From: an uncultured Senegalimassilia sp.
GTDB taxonomy: Bacteria; Actinomycetota; Coriobacteriia; Coriobacteriales; Eggerthellaceae
DNA length: 64,000 nucleotides
Reading direction: 5' to 3'
Assembly (NCBI RefSeq): GCF_934636665.1
Contig: NZ_CAKUAT010000001.1
Location: forward strand, 124,001-188,000
The position numbers and the translations under genes were made by a program. Below the pieces are notes generated by a model that had not been told where the DNA came from, did not search any database, and saw only the letters and a program-made list of their open reading frames with translations. Positions 1 through 7,942 of the stretch are shown here, piece after piece. Positions within the stretch are counted from its first letter, which is position 1. Each line of letters begins with the position of its first letter.

Positions 1-2
1 CA

Positions 3-1490
3 TTACTTCCCTCCCTTTTGTTTGGTTGTATCGTTTTCCCGGATCTGCACCACGTACATGACGTTGGTGGCCGCGACGGACTCCGCGCCGTCGGGGCCCT
101 TGGACACCACGGGGCTGGTAGAGCGATCGCCCGCGGTGAACACGGCAACGTCGCCCGGGCGCAGAAGGCCCTTCGACACCACGGCATCGCGCGCGTTGTC
201 CACGACGCTGCGCATATCGCCCTGCACATCGCCGAGCATGGGCACGACGCCCCAGTGGATCTGCTGCTGGCGCATCACGCGCTCCGACGGCGTGACCGCG
301 TAAATGGGAACGCGCGGACGCAGATTGGACACCAAGCGCACCGTACGGCCCGACATGGTGGGCGCCACGATGCAGGCGGCGTTGACGGTTTCGGCGGTTT
401 GCACGGCGGCAAGGCCCACGGCCAGAGCCACGCGCGCGGCGACGCGCGTACGATCGGGGAAGCGCTCGTCGAACAGGTACGGCTCGCTTGCCTCGGCGAC
501 GCGGGCCATCATCTGCACGGCGGGAACCGGGTACTGGCCGCACGCCGTTTCGCCCGACAGCATGACCGCGTCGGTGCCGTCGTAGATGGCGTTGGCCACA
601 TCCCCCACCTCGGCACGCGTGGGACGAGGGTTGCGGATCATGGAATCGAGCATCTGCGTTGCCGTGATGACGGGCTTCGACGCGCGATTGCAGGCGCGGA
701 TGATCTCCTTCTGGATGTGCGGCACCTTATATGCCGGAACCTCCACGCCCAAATCGCCGCGGGCGATCATGATGCCGTCGGACGCCTCTATGATCTCGTT
801 GATGTTCTCGACGGCCTCGTGGCATTCGATTTTCGAGAGGAACATGATGTCGGAGCCGCCGTGCTCGTTCAAAAACGCGCGCATCTCGCGCACGCCCGCG
901 GCATCGCGGATAAAAGACGCGGCGATGAAGTCGACGCCTTGCTCGATGCCGAACAGCAGGTCGGCGCGATCCTGGTCGGTCATGACCGGCAGGGGCAGCG
1001 ATGTTCCGGGAAGGTTCATGGATTTGCGCTCGCCGAGCATGCCGGAGTTTTGCACGGTGCAATGGATGTCGCCGCCCTCAACGCCGTCGACGGCAAGCTC
1101 GATGAGCCCGTCGTCGACCAGGATGACCGTGCCGGGAGAAACGACATCGGCCAGGCCCTTGCACGTTTGGCTGACCACGCGATCGCTGCCTTCGACCGCC
1201 GCCTCGGTGAACGTGAACGAGTTGCCCGCCATAAGCTGCACCGGCTTATGGCCCGCCAGCTCGCCCGTGCGGATTTCCGGGCCCTTCGTGTCGAGCAAGA
1301 TGGCGCAGGGGCTATCCATTTCGCGACGGACCTTGCGCAAACGGTCCATGCGCGCACGCTGCTCATCATGCGAGCCGTGCGAGAAATTGAAGCGGGCGAT
1401 ATCCATACCCGCGCAGATCAGCCCTTTGAGCGTCGACTCGCTGTCGACGGACGGGCCAAGGGTGCACACGATCTTCGTTCGCTTTGCCAT
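3..1490 (-). CDS. pyk: Pyruvate kinase
   Basis: Converts phosphoenolpyruvate and ADP to pyruvate and ATP in the last step of glycolysis, in the cytosol. The 495-residue protein is normal length for the family. It opens with the usual TKIVCTLGP strand, has the RFNFSH motif, the catalytic lysine in FLSKIE and the metal-binding acidic pair in ARGDLGVEV, then ITATQMLDSM. The C-terminal allosteric domain is present (about residues 350-480). The start is an ATG preceded by a GGTAAGGTGG ribosome site. The gene is transcribed away from the pst operon, which lies upstream on the same strand after a 172-base gap. Both ends are inside the window, with only two bases beyond the stop. Confidence 0.97.
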   Translation of the reverse strand: MAKRTKIVCTLGPSVDSESTLKGLICAGMDIARFNFSHGSHDEQRARMDRLRKVRREMDSPCAILLDTKGPEIRTGELAGHKPVQLMAGNSFTFTEAAVEGSDRVVSQTCKGLADVVSPGTVILVDDGLIELAVDGVEGGDIHCTVQNSGMLGERKSMNLPGTSLPLPVMTDQDRADLLFGIEQGVDFIAASFIRDAAGVREMRAFLNEHGGSDIMFLSKIECHEAVENINEIIEASDGIMIARGDLGVEVPAYKVPHIQKEIIRACNRASKPVITATQMLDSMIRNPRPTRAEVGDVANAIYDGTDAVMLSGETACGQYPVPAVQMMARVAEASEPYLFDERFPDRTRVAARVALAVGLAAVQTAETVNAACIVAPTMSGRTVRLVSNLRPRVPIYAVTPSERVMRQQQIHWGVVPMLGDVQGDMRSVVDNARDAVVSKGLLRPGDVAVFTAGDRSTSPVVSKGPDGAESVAATNVMYVVQIRENDTTKQKGGK

Positions 1491-1662
1491 GCAGCCACCT
1501 TACCGTTGCGTTTCGTCTCGTAAATACGAAAACTATACCGCTAAACGGCTGCGATTCCTCGGCAATCGGAAAACCCCACTTTTGCGCTAGACTCAGCGCA
1601 CAGGCCTCCACGGAAAGGCAGCGAGCATCATGCGGACGCTACATCGCCCGGAACGCCGTAAG

Positions 1663-2418
1663 CTACAGCAGCTCCCCGCCATACAAGGGCTCGAGCACGG
1701 ATTCCCGCTGGTTCTCGAACAGGTCGCGGGCGCTTCCGCACCATGCCACCTCGCCTTGCTGCAGGCACACGACGTTATCGGCGATGCGGCGCGCCTGCGC
1801 CAGATTATGCGTGACCACCGCAACCGCCGTTTGAGCGCTCACGCGGGTAAGCACCTCCTCGACCTGGGCGCTGCTTGCCACGTCGAGCGCCGAGCACGGC
1901 TCGTCAAGAAGCAGCACGGCCGGGTTCGTGGCCAGGGCGCGCGCGATGCACAGACGCTGCTGCTGCCCACCTGAAAGCTCCAAGGCGCTGCGTGAAACGT
2001 CGCCTTCCAGCTCGTCGAGCAGGCCGACGACGGAAAGCTGCTCGCGGACGATGCGCGAAAGCTCGCTGCGCTTGCGGATGCCCCGGTACCGCAAGGCGTA
2101 CGTGATGTTGCGCTCCACCGAAAACGGGAACGGCGTGGGCTTCTGCATGACCATGCCCACGCGAGAGCGCACGGCGTCGGCGTCGAGCGCGGCCATATCC
2201 TGGCCGGACAGCTTCACCTCCCCCGTCCAACGCGCCTTCGGGACAAGCTCGAGCGTGCGGTTCAGACACGACAGCAACGTGGACTTGCCGCAACCCGATG
2301 GGCCGATGATGGCGGTTACCCGGCCCACCGAAGCATTAAGATCCACATCGCGCAAAACCTGACGCTTCCCGTACCATGCGCTCAAGCCGCGCACCTCAAG
2401 GATGTTCTCGTCGCTCAC
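1663..2418 (-). CDS. pstB: Phosphate ABC transporter ATPase PstB
   Basis: Cytoplasmic ATPase that drives high-affinity phosphate import. Walker A (GPSGCGKST, residues 39-47), the ABC signature (LSGGQQQR) and Walker B (VLLLDEPCSALD) are all intact, and the 251 residues match the family. The reading frame stays open upstream into the permease gene, but the true start is the GTG at 2418, which overlaps the permease stop as GTGA. That means translational coupling within pstS-pstCA-pstB. No phoU gene follows; the next gene on this strand is pyk. Confidence 0.95.
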   Translation of the reverse strand: MSDENILEVRGLSAWYGKRQVLRDVDLNASVGRVTAIIGPSGCGKSTLLSCLNRTLELVPKARWTGEVKLSGQDMAALDADAVRSRVGMVMQKPTPFPFSVERNITYALRYRGIRKRSELSRIVREQLSVVGLLDELEGDVSRSALELSGGQQQRLCIARALATNPAVLLLDEPCSALDVASSAQVEEVLTRVSAQTAVAVVTHNLAQARRIADNVVCLQQGEVAWCGSARDLFENQRESVLEPLYGGELL

Positions 2419-4184
2419 GACCGCATCCACCGCCTTTTCCTTATATATGCGTAACCGGAAACCAGCACGTTGCAGACAAGCACCAGCACCATGAGCACGA
2501 ACGCCGTCGCGTACACCTGCGGGATGGTGGTCCCCTGCGCCAACATGAGATACAGATGAAGCGGCAGCGACATGGCGGGCTGGTCGATGCCCGTCGGCAC
2601 GGGCGCGAAGGCCACACCGCCGGTGAAGATGAGCGGAGCCGCAGCGCCAAGCGCATACAATCCGCCCAGCACGACCGCCCCCAACAGCTCGCCGCGGCAA
2701 TACGGCAGGACAAGCGTGCGCAGCACATACGTTTTCGAGCAGCCGAGCGCGTACGCGGCGCTAAGCAGGCTGCCGGGAACCTCGCGAAACGCCTTCTCCA
2801 TGCGCACCTCGATGAAGGGGATGATCATGAGCGCAAGCGCCACGCCGCCCGCCAGCACGCAGCGGCCAAGACCCGCATCGCGAACCAGCACGGCATAGGC
2901 GAACAGGCCCATGACGATGGACGGCGCGCCACCCGCCACGGACATGATGCGCCCCATGAGGTTTTGCGCCCACGCGCGGCGCGAGAGGAACACGCGCCAT
3001 ACCGCCACGCTTGCCGCCAACGGGACCGCGATGACGAGCGCGCACCCGGTGAACCAGGCACTGCCCGCGATAGCCGGGAAGATGCCGCCCTCGCTGCCGA
3101 GCACGACGCCGGACGGGCTTTGCGTGATGAACTCCCACGATATGCAGCCCGCGCCCTGGACGAACACGTAGCCGAACAGGAATGCGATGGCGCCGCCTAC
3201 GACGGCCGTTGCGGCAAGCGCCCAAACGCGCACCACCGCGCCGCCGGCGCGGCCGAGCACCCACGAACCTGCGAACGCAGTGCGCGAGACGCGGCGCGTC
3301 AAAGCGCGCTGCAGGCACACGCAAGCAAGGTCGACGGCCAAAACGATGGCAAGCAGCACGAACCCTGCAGCGAACAACGCATGCATGTGCGTGCTCCCCG
3401 CCGCCGCGGTTCCCATTTCAAGCGCGATGAGCGAGGCGATGGTCTCGCCCTTGCCCAACAACGTAGGGAACAGATTGGCGTTGCCCGCCACCATCATCAC
3501 GGCCATGGTCTCGCCCATGGCACGGGCGAAGGCCATCATGGCGCTCGGCCATATAAGCCGCAGCGAAACCGGCAGGACCACGCCATACACGCCCCACCAG
3601 CGGCTCACGCCCAACGCCAGCGACGCCTCCAGATAGCGCTCGCGCACGCCGACCATCGACTCGGTCATAGTGGACACCATATACGGCAGCACCATGACGG
3701 CCAGCACGATGCTTGCGGCCAGGATGCAATTGCCCGAAGGCACGCCTGCGTCTATGAACGCGGGCACCAGCACTTCAAGCCCCACGAAACCGTACACGAC
3801 CGAGGGGATGCCGGCCAGAAGGTCGATGGCCCCGCATAGCACGGTGCGCAGCGCCGTGGACGCCGAGCACGACAGGAACAGGGCGCATCCGATGGCGACG
3901 AACAGCGCCATCGCAAGGGCGACGGCCGAGGTGAGCAGCGTGGCGGCGATGAAGTTCGCGATGCCGAACGATGCGCCACCGCCGAAATCGACGGGCATCC
4001 AGTCGCTGCCGAGCAAAAACGCCCCAACGCCCACTTCGCCGACCACAGGCCACGCCTGCACCGCCACGGTGAGCACCACCCACGCCAACGCCGCCGCGCA
4101 GGAAACGCACAGAACCGTTATCGAGATTGCTTGCAAACGATCCGCCCGCACACGGTGCGGGCGGATCGAGGGAACATATCGCAT
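2415..4184 (-). CDS. Fused phosphate permease PstC-PstA
   Basis: Single 589-residue membrane protein containing both phosphate permease subunits, normally two genes (pstC and pstA). The N-terminal half (about 1-285) reads as PstC, including the GIPSVVYGFVGLE segment and the coupling loop EASLALGVSRW. The C-terminal half (about 300-589) reads as PstA, with GGAPSIVMGLFAY and a second coupling loop, AAYALGCSKTYVLRTLVLP. Each half carries about six hydrophobic helices, so one chain would form the whole channel. It lies 22 bases after pstS and overlaps pstB by four bases. There is no stop or frameshift at the junction, so this looks like a genuine fusion. Confidence 0.93.
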   Translation of the reverse strand: MRYVPSIRPHRVRADRLQAISITVLCVSCAAALAWVVLTVAVQAWPVVGEVGVGAFLLGSDWMPVDFGGGASFGIANFIAATLLTSAVALAMALFVAIGCALFLSCSASTALRTVLCGAIDLLAGIPSVVYGFVGLEVLVPAFIDAGVPSGNCILAASIVLAVMVLPYMVSTMTESMVGVRERYLEASLALGVSRWWGVYGVVLPVSLRLIWPSAMMAFARAMGETMAVMMVAGNANLFPTLLGKGETIASLIALEMGTAAAGSTHMHALFAAGFVLLAIVLAVDLACVCLQRALTRRVSRTAFAGSWVLGRAGGAVVRVWALAATAVVGGAIAFLFGYVFVQGAGCISWEFITQSPSGVVLGSEGGIFPAIAGSAWFTGCALVIAVPLAASVAVWRVFLSRRAWAQNLMGRIMSVAGGAPSIVMGLFAYAVLVRDAGLGRCVLAGGVALALMIIPFIEVRMEKAFREVPGSLLSAAYALGCSKTYVLRTLVLPYCRGELLGAVVLGGLYALGAAAPLIFTGGVAFAPVPTGIDQPAMSLPLHLYLMLAQGTTIPQVYATAFVLMVLVLVCNVLVSGYAYIRKRRWMRS

Positions 4185-4206
4185 GTTCTTCTAACTCTGC
4201 GATTCG

Positions 4207-5175
4207 TTATGCGGTGAACGACGGGATGTAGCCGTTGGAGCGGATGACCTTGATGCCGGCATCGGAGAAGATGTAGTCGATGAAGGCCTGCTCGGAGCTG
4301 CTCGGCTCGCCCACGCCCACGAACATGACCGGACGCTGGATCTTGTAGTCGCCGGAGATGATGTTGGCCTCGGTTGCCTCGACGCCGTCGACCTTCATGG
4401 CGACCAGCTTCTGACCGTTGGCATTGGCCTTGTTGTACGCGCCGAAGCCGGCATAGCCGATGGCCCACTTGTTGTTGGCGATGTTGGTGGCCAGCTCGGT
4501 CATGGATGCGGACTGTGTGGCGGAGTCGGTCACCTTGCTGTCGCCCATAACGGACTTCTGGAACACCTCGTAGGCGCCGCCGGACAGGTCGCGGATGTAC
4601 ACCTGGATCTGCTCAGCGGGCAGGGAGGCGTCCACCTGGTCCCACGTGGTGATCTCGCCGGCGAAGATCTTGCGAATGGTGTCGGTGGACATGTCGTCCA
4701 TCGTGGACACAAGGGGGTTCTCGGCGTTCACGGAAACGGTCAGCGCATCCTTGGCAACCTCGTACTCCTTGTAATCGCCCAGGGCTTCCTTCTCGGAATC
4801 CTTCAGCGTGCGGGCGACCATGCCGAAGTCGCACGTACCCTCTTCAAGCGCGCTCACGCCGACGCCCGAGCCGCCCGGCGCCACGTAGATGGAGATGTTC
4901 TTCTCCGGGAAGCTGGAATCCACCTTGTTCCACTTCACGTACTCGTCGGTATACGAAGATGCCAGCGAGGAGATGATGGGATACAGCGAGGTGGAGCCGC
5001 AGAACATGATGTTGGACTGGAAGTCGCCGGATGCCTGCTTGGTTGCGGAGCTATCCGAGCCGGCTTGCGAGGAGCCGTTCGACGAGCAGCCCGCCAGCAG
5101 GCCGCAGCACAGCGTGAGCGCCAGCGCGGCAACCGCCACGGCGCGGAAGCGATGCTTCTTGGTTTCGTTCTCCAT
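4207..5175 (-). CDS. pstS: Phosphate-binding lipoprotein PstS
   Basis: Extracellular phosphate receptor for the PstCA-PstB transporter. The 322-residue protein begins with a lipoprotein signal (basic KKHRFR, a hydrophobic stretch, lipobox LLAGC). The mature part has typical phosphate-contact segments (GSTSLYPI, APGGSGVGVSAL, RDLSGGAYEVF). A Ser/Gly/Ala-rich spacer follows the lipid-anchored Cys. The start is the ATG at 5175 with an AAGGAAAGGA ribosome site; an in-frame upstream extension of 98 codons has no signal-peptide logic and was discarded. A strong promoter lies 174 bases upstream. First gene of the pst operon. Confidence 0.94.
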   Translation of the reverse strand: MENETKKHRFRAVAVAALALTLCCGLLAGCSSNGSSQAGSDSSATKQASGDFQSNIMFCGSTSLYPIISSLASSYTDEYVKWNKVDSSFPEKNISIYVAPGGSGVGVSALEEGTCDFGMVARTLKDSEKEALGDYKEYEVAKDALTVSVNAENPLVSTMDDMSTDTIRKIFAGEITTWDQVDASLPAEQIQVYIRDLSGGAYEVFQKSVMGDSKVTDSATQSASMTELATNIANNKWAIGYAGFGAYNKANANGQKLVAMKVDGVEATEANIISGDYKIQRPVMFVGVGEPSSSEQAFIDYIFSDAGIKVIRSNGYIPSFTA

Positions 5176-5348
5176 GGTGTTCCTTTCCTTGGTTTTCCGC
5201 ACAGCAAAGCACAGCACGGCAAATGCGCGCTGCGTTTTGTCTTTACCTATGCAGAAAGGGTTTGAAGCGGCCGCACGGCGAATTGGGCAGACGCCAATGC
5301 GCAAAGCTGTGCAGAATTCAGCTTTGCCAGACCGCAATAGATATCTCA

Positions 5349-5378
5349 AGTGTAGGAAGAGCTTCGACGATGTGTCAA
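5349..5378 (-). promoter_or_regulatory. Promoter of the pst operon
   Basis: Minus-strand TTGACA (5373-5378), an 18-base spacer and TACACT (5349-5354): a near-consensus housekeeping promoter. The predicted transcript start, near 5342, leaves a leader of about 165 bases before pstS. I could not identify a PhoP box with confidence. Confidence 0.7.
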
Positions 5379-5584
5379 GGACCAAAAGGCCGAAGTGCCG
5401 CCAGGCATAGCGCAGCGGCTTGCACCAAGCCAGAAAGCATAGCGCGATATGCGTAATCGCTGCCAACAACGGAAGCGAGGCGAATGACTGCGCGCTGGCA
5501 CTCGAATGCGCCCCGCCGGTCTCTTGGCGCGGCGGAGGCGATGCGGGAAAGCCCGCATCAGGCAGATTCGCACGCTGAGACGAA

Positions 5585-5615
5585 ACGGACCCGCAGCACG
5601 CCGCTGCGGGTCCGT
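5585..5615 (-). terminator. Hairpin terminator after dfx
   Basis: Perfect 13-bp stem (5585-5597 with 5603-5615) and a 5-base loop, 25 bases past the superoxide reductase stop. A short T-rich stretch follows on the minus strand. Confidence 0.7.
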
Positions 5616-5640
5616 CTTTCTTGCGCGTTAGGACTAGATC

Positions 5641-6021
5641 TTAGATCTCCTTGACCCACAGGCCGTGGAGGTTGCAGTACTCGTATGCCTTCACCGGCGC
5701 ATCGCCCGCTGCCAGGGCGAAGGTTGCCTCAGGGGCATCCTGAGCGGTGAGCGGCGCGATCTGGTAGCCCTTTTCGGTGACGAGCACGATGAACGTGATC
5801 AGATGCTCGGGCGTCATGGGATGAGCGACCTCGCCGACCTTCACGTTGACCGCGGAGCCGTCGACGACGACCTGCGGCACGTGCTTCTCCATTGCAGCGT
5901 CGGTGTCGTTGGCGCGGAGCTCGACCATCTGCTCGCCGCAGCAGGACATGGGCACGCCCTGGTCGAACGGCTTAATGGCCACGTTGCCGCAGTGCATGCA
6001 CTTGAAGAATTTGACGTCCAT
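5641..6021 (-). CDS. dfx: Desulfoferrodoxin (two-iron superoxide reductase)
   Basis: Reduces superoxide to hydrogen peroxide in the cytosol without releasing oxygen, a typical anaerobe defence. The 126-residue protein has both iron sites. The N-terminal rubredoxin-like centre uses Cys8, Cys11, Cys27 and Cys28. The catalytic square-pyramidal site is formed by His47 (EKHVP), His67 and His73 (HPMTPEH), Cys116 and His119 (CNLHG). Glu45 and Lys46 next to the iron match the residues known to steer superoxide. A GAGAGGGG ribosome site precedes the ATG. The gene appears to be a single transcription unit with its own hairpin terminator. Confidence 0.97.
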   Translation of the reverse strand: MDVKFFKCMHCGNVAIKPFDQGVPMSCCGEQMVELRANDTDAAMEKHVPQVVVDGSAVNVKVGEVAHPMTPEHLITFIVLVTEKGYQIAPLTAQDAPEATFALAAGDAPVKAYEYCNLHGLWVKEI

Positions 6022-6041
6022 GGTAAACCCCTCTCAGGTTT

Positions 6042-6079
6042 CAACGGCAACCCCCGGGGTGCCGTTGCTCTCAGTATAG
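6042..6079 (-). promoter_or_regulatory. Putative dfx promoter with leader hairpin
   Basis: Minus-strand TATACT (6074-6079) is a good -10; the -35 is poor. Between it and the start codon lies an 8-bp inverted repeat (6042-6049 with 6060-6067) around a GC-rich 10-base loop. Inference: the hairpin sits in the 5' leader and could be regulatory or stabilising. Confidence 0.4.
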
Positions 6080-6168
6080 AAACGCCCAGCGCGAGCGGAA
6101 GGTGCGCGGGTGGACGTTCGCCAACCCGTTACGCTCCCGCAGCCCGTCTGTTGCATAGCTATATGATA

Positions 6169-6999
6169 CTAACTTTGTACCATTTCTGGAAGCCCCTTTT
6201 GCGGTTTCTTGACGCGAACGGCATAAACAAGGGCGCACACCCCCGCCACCATAAGCGGCACGCTGAGGACCTGGCCCATGGTCAACCACCCTCCCCACAG
6301 GTAGCCGATCTGCGCATCAGGCTGGCGAACGAACTCAATGAGGAAGCGGAATAGGCCGTAGCCAACCAGAAACACGCCTAAAAACGTCCCCTGCGGGCGC
6401 GGCGGCCGCTTTCGCGACAGGGCATACAGCACGCAGAACAGCACGATGCCCTCGAGCAGGGCCTCGTAGAGCTGCGAGGGGTGGCGCGGCATGGTGCCCG
6501 CCGTGCCGCCGAACACCACGCCCCACGGCAAGCTGGTGGGGGCGCCCCACAGCTCGCCGTTCACGAAGTTGGCGCAGCGGCCGAAGAACAGGCCGATGGG
6601 CGCCGCGATGCAGCCCATGTCCGCAAGCGTGAGATACGGGATGCCAGTGAAGCGCGCCGCCACGATGCCCGAGAGCAGCGCGCCGATAAGGCCCCCGTGG
6701 AAACTCATGCCGCCGTGGTTGAACGCCAAGATCTCGGCGGGATGGGAGAAATAGTAGCCGTCGCCGTAGACGAGGACGTAGCCCAAACGTCCCCCAAAGA
6801 TCACGCCCACGATGGCGCACAGCACCACGGTGAGCAGGCTGTCCGCATCCACCCGCACCTTCCAACGCTTCGCCACCTGCCACAGCACAAGCGCCGCGCA
6901 CACGAAGCCGGCGACATAGGCGATGCCGTACCAGCGCACGACAAAAGGCCCGATAGCGAACGCCACCGGGTCGAGCATGCGATATATTTCGTTTAACAT
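6169..6999 (-). CDS. lgt: Prolipoprotein diacylglyceryl transferase
   Basis: Membrane enzyme that attaches diacylglycerol from phosphatidylglycerol to the lipobox Cys of prelipoproteins, such as PstS and ModA in this window. The 276-residue protein has about seven membrane segments, the conserved HGG motif (NHGGMSFHGG) and the Lgt signature GRCANFVNGELWG, then RHPSQLYEALLEG. The start ATG at 6999 has a GGAG ribosome site. It follows the two small Cys-rich genes on the same strand. Confidence 0.96.
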   Translation of the reverse strand: MLNEIYRMLDPVAFAIGPFVVRWYGIAYVAGFVCAALVLWQVAKRWKVRVDADSLLTVVLCAIVGVIFGGRLGYVLVYGDGYYFSHPAEILAFNHGGMSFHGGLIGALLSGIVAARFTGIPYLTLADMGCIAAPIGLFFGRCANFVNGELWGAPTSLPWGVVFGGTAGTMPRHPSQLYEALLEGIVLFCVLYALSRKRPPRPQGTFLGVFLVGYGLFRFLIEFVRQPDAQIGYLWGGWLTMGQVLSVPLMVAGVCALVYAVRVKKPQKGLPEMVQS

Positions 7000-7044
7000 G
7001 GGGAAAGCTCCGTTCCATAGCAGTCGAACGGAGAAAAGGATACC

Positions 7045-7269
7045 TTAGTTCAAGCCCCCTGCGCCAACCTGTTGAGCGCTTGCCCTAACCTCTTCACGAA
7101 GCGGACCGGGGATGGTGCGCAACAGCCGAACCTGCGCGCCACATTTGGGGCAATCAAGGGCGAACAGGGCTGTTTCGGGGCCCAATACCATGATGGCGCG
7201 GTATCGCGCCATATCGAATGCGCCGCATCCGCAGCTAGGGCATGCGGCATGTATGTTCACGGCCTCCAC
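7045..7269 (-). CDS. Small zinc-ribbon-like protein, unknown function
   Basis: Not assigned to a named family. About 74 residues with two CPxCG knuckles (CPSCG and CPKCG, roughly 25 residues apart), the usual arrangement of a zinc ribbon. I chose the GTG at 7269, which has an AAAGG site 7 bases upstream and begins 10 bases after the stop of the preceding Cys-rich gene. A longer in-frame ATG at 7332 would overlap that gene. The close spacing suggests co-expression with the neighbouring Cys-rich protein. Confidence 0.55.
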   Translation of the reverse strand: MEAVNIHAACPSCGCGAFDMARYRAIMVLGPETALFALDCPKCGAQVRLLRTIPGPLREEVRASAQQVGAGGLN

Positions 7270-7279
7270 CGAAACGCCT

Positions 7280-7576
7280 TTAGAGCAAGAACCTGTTCGG
7301 GTTACCCTGACGGGTGGGGCCTTCGCTTGCACGATCGGCCGTGCTCGGCCCGTGCTCCAGGAAGAACTCGCAGAAGCGGCAGATCTCCTTGGCCGCCGCG
7401 TCGAAATCGCGGCTGGGATTGAGCAGCTTGCCGAAATCGGTGCACACCACGTGCGTGGGACGGAAGCAGGCGGCGAAGTGGCAATCTGCGGGGCACGGTT
7501 CGCCGGGAATGTTATGCGGGCAGCGGCCGTTCATCTCGGCATCTTCGTAGCAACCGCGCAATTCCCAACACTTCAT
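7280..7576 (-). CDS. Cysteine-rich CW-type protein, unknown function
   Basis: 98 residues with ten cysteines. The N-terminus MKCWELRGCYED resembles small anaerobe proteins that start with a CW motif. It is followed by CPHN, EPCPADC, a further Cys pair and CRFCEFF, so it could bind a metal or Fe-S cluster. The last 20 residues are uncharged and Cys-free. The position just downstream of an Nfu scaffold gene is compatible with a Fe-S link, but that is inference. Function unknown. Confidence 0.7.
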   Translation of the reverse strand: MKCWELRGCYEDAEMNGRCPHNIPGEPCPADCHFAACFRPTHVVCTDFGKLLNPSRDFDAAAKEICRFCEFFLEHGPSTADRASEGPTRQGNPNRFLL

Positions 7577-7621
7577 GCTTTCCGCTTCCCTTCTCCGCCT
7601 GCTTACCTGGTGCTTACCTGC

Positions 7622-7855
7622 TTACATGACCGCCGGCACCACGCGGGTGACGCCGGGCACGCGCTCCTTGAGGATGCGCTCGACGCCGTTGGCCAGCGTC
7701 ATCTGGGACATGGGGCAGCCCTTGCAAGCGCCTTGCAGCTCGACGGTGACCACGCCGTCCTCGTCGACGTCGACGAGCTTCACGTCGCCGCCATCAGCCT
7801 GCAGGCTGGGTCGGATGAGCTCGAGCACTGCTGCAACATCGGTCTTCTCAACCAT
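7622..7855 (-). CDS. NifU C-terminal domain (Nfu) Fe-S scaffold
   Basis: Stand-alone Nfu domain of 77 residues that carries or delivers Fe-S clusters to apoproteins. It has the hallmark CxxC motif in GACKGCPMSQMT and the preceding IRPSLQADGGDV strand-helix. An AAAGGAG ribosome site precedes the ATG. It lies 87 bases downstream of the LCP gene, behind a strong hairpin, with a TAGAAT -10-like sequence, so it may have its own promoter. Confidence 0.93.
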   Translation of the reverse strand: MVEKTDVAAVLELIRPSLQADGGDVKLVDVDEDGVVTVELQGACKGCPMSQMTLANGVERILKERVPGVTRVVPAVM

Positions 7856-7908
7856 GAGGTTCTCCTTTGCCTTTCGGTCTTTTGTTCATCATGAGCGATT
7901 CTACCACA

Positions 7909-7930
7909 GCGCCCGATGGGGCCATCGGGC
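7909..7930 (-). terminator. Hairpin between LCP gene and nfu
   Basis: Ten-base arms (7909-7918 and 7921-7930) pair perfectly just past the LCP stop codon. No clear T-run follows, so termination may be partial. Confidence 0.5.
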
Positions 7931-7942
7931 GTTTGGATGGGG

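Larger units (their letters stand above)
5176..5640. other. Intergenic region: pstS leader and dfx terminator
   Basis: These 465 bases hold no convincing gene. The left part is the 5' leader of pstS with its promoter (5349-5378). The right end holds the hairpin terminator that follows the superoxide reductase gene. The section from about 5380 to 5580 shows nothing recognisable. Confidence 0.7.

Noticed and set aside
2419..2700. N-terminal extension of PstB
   Set aside because: The frame is open only because it lies inside the permease gene. The GTGA overlap gives the natural start.
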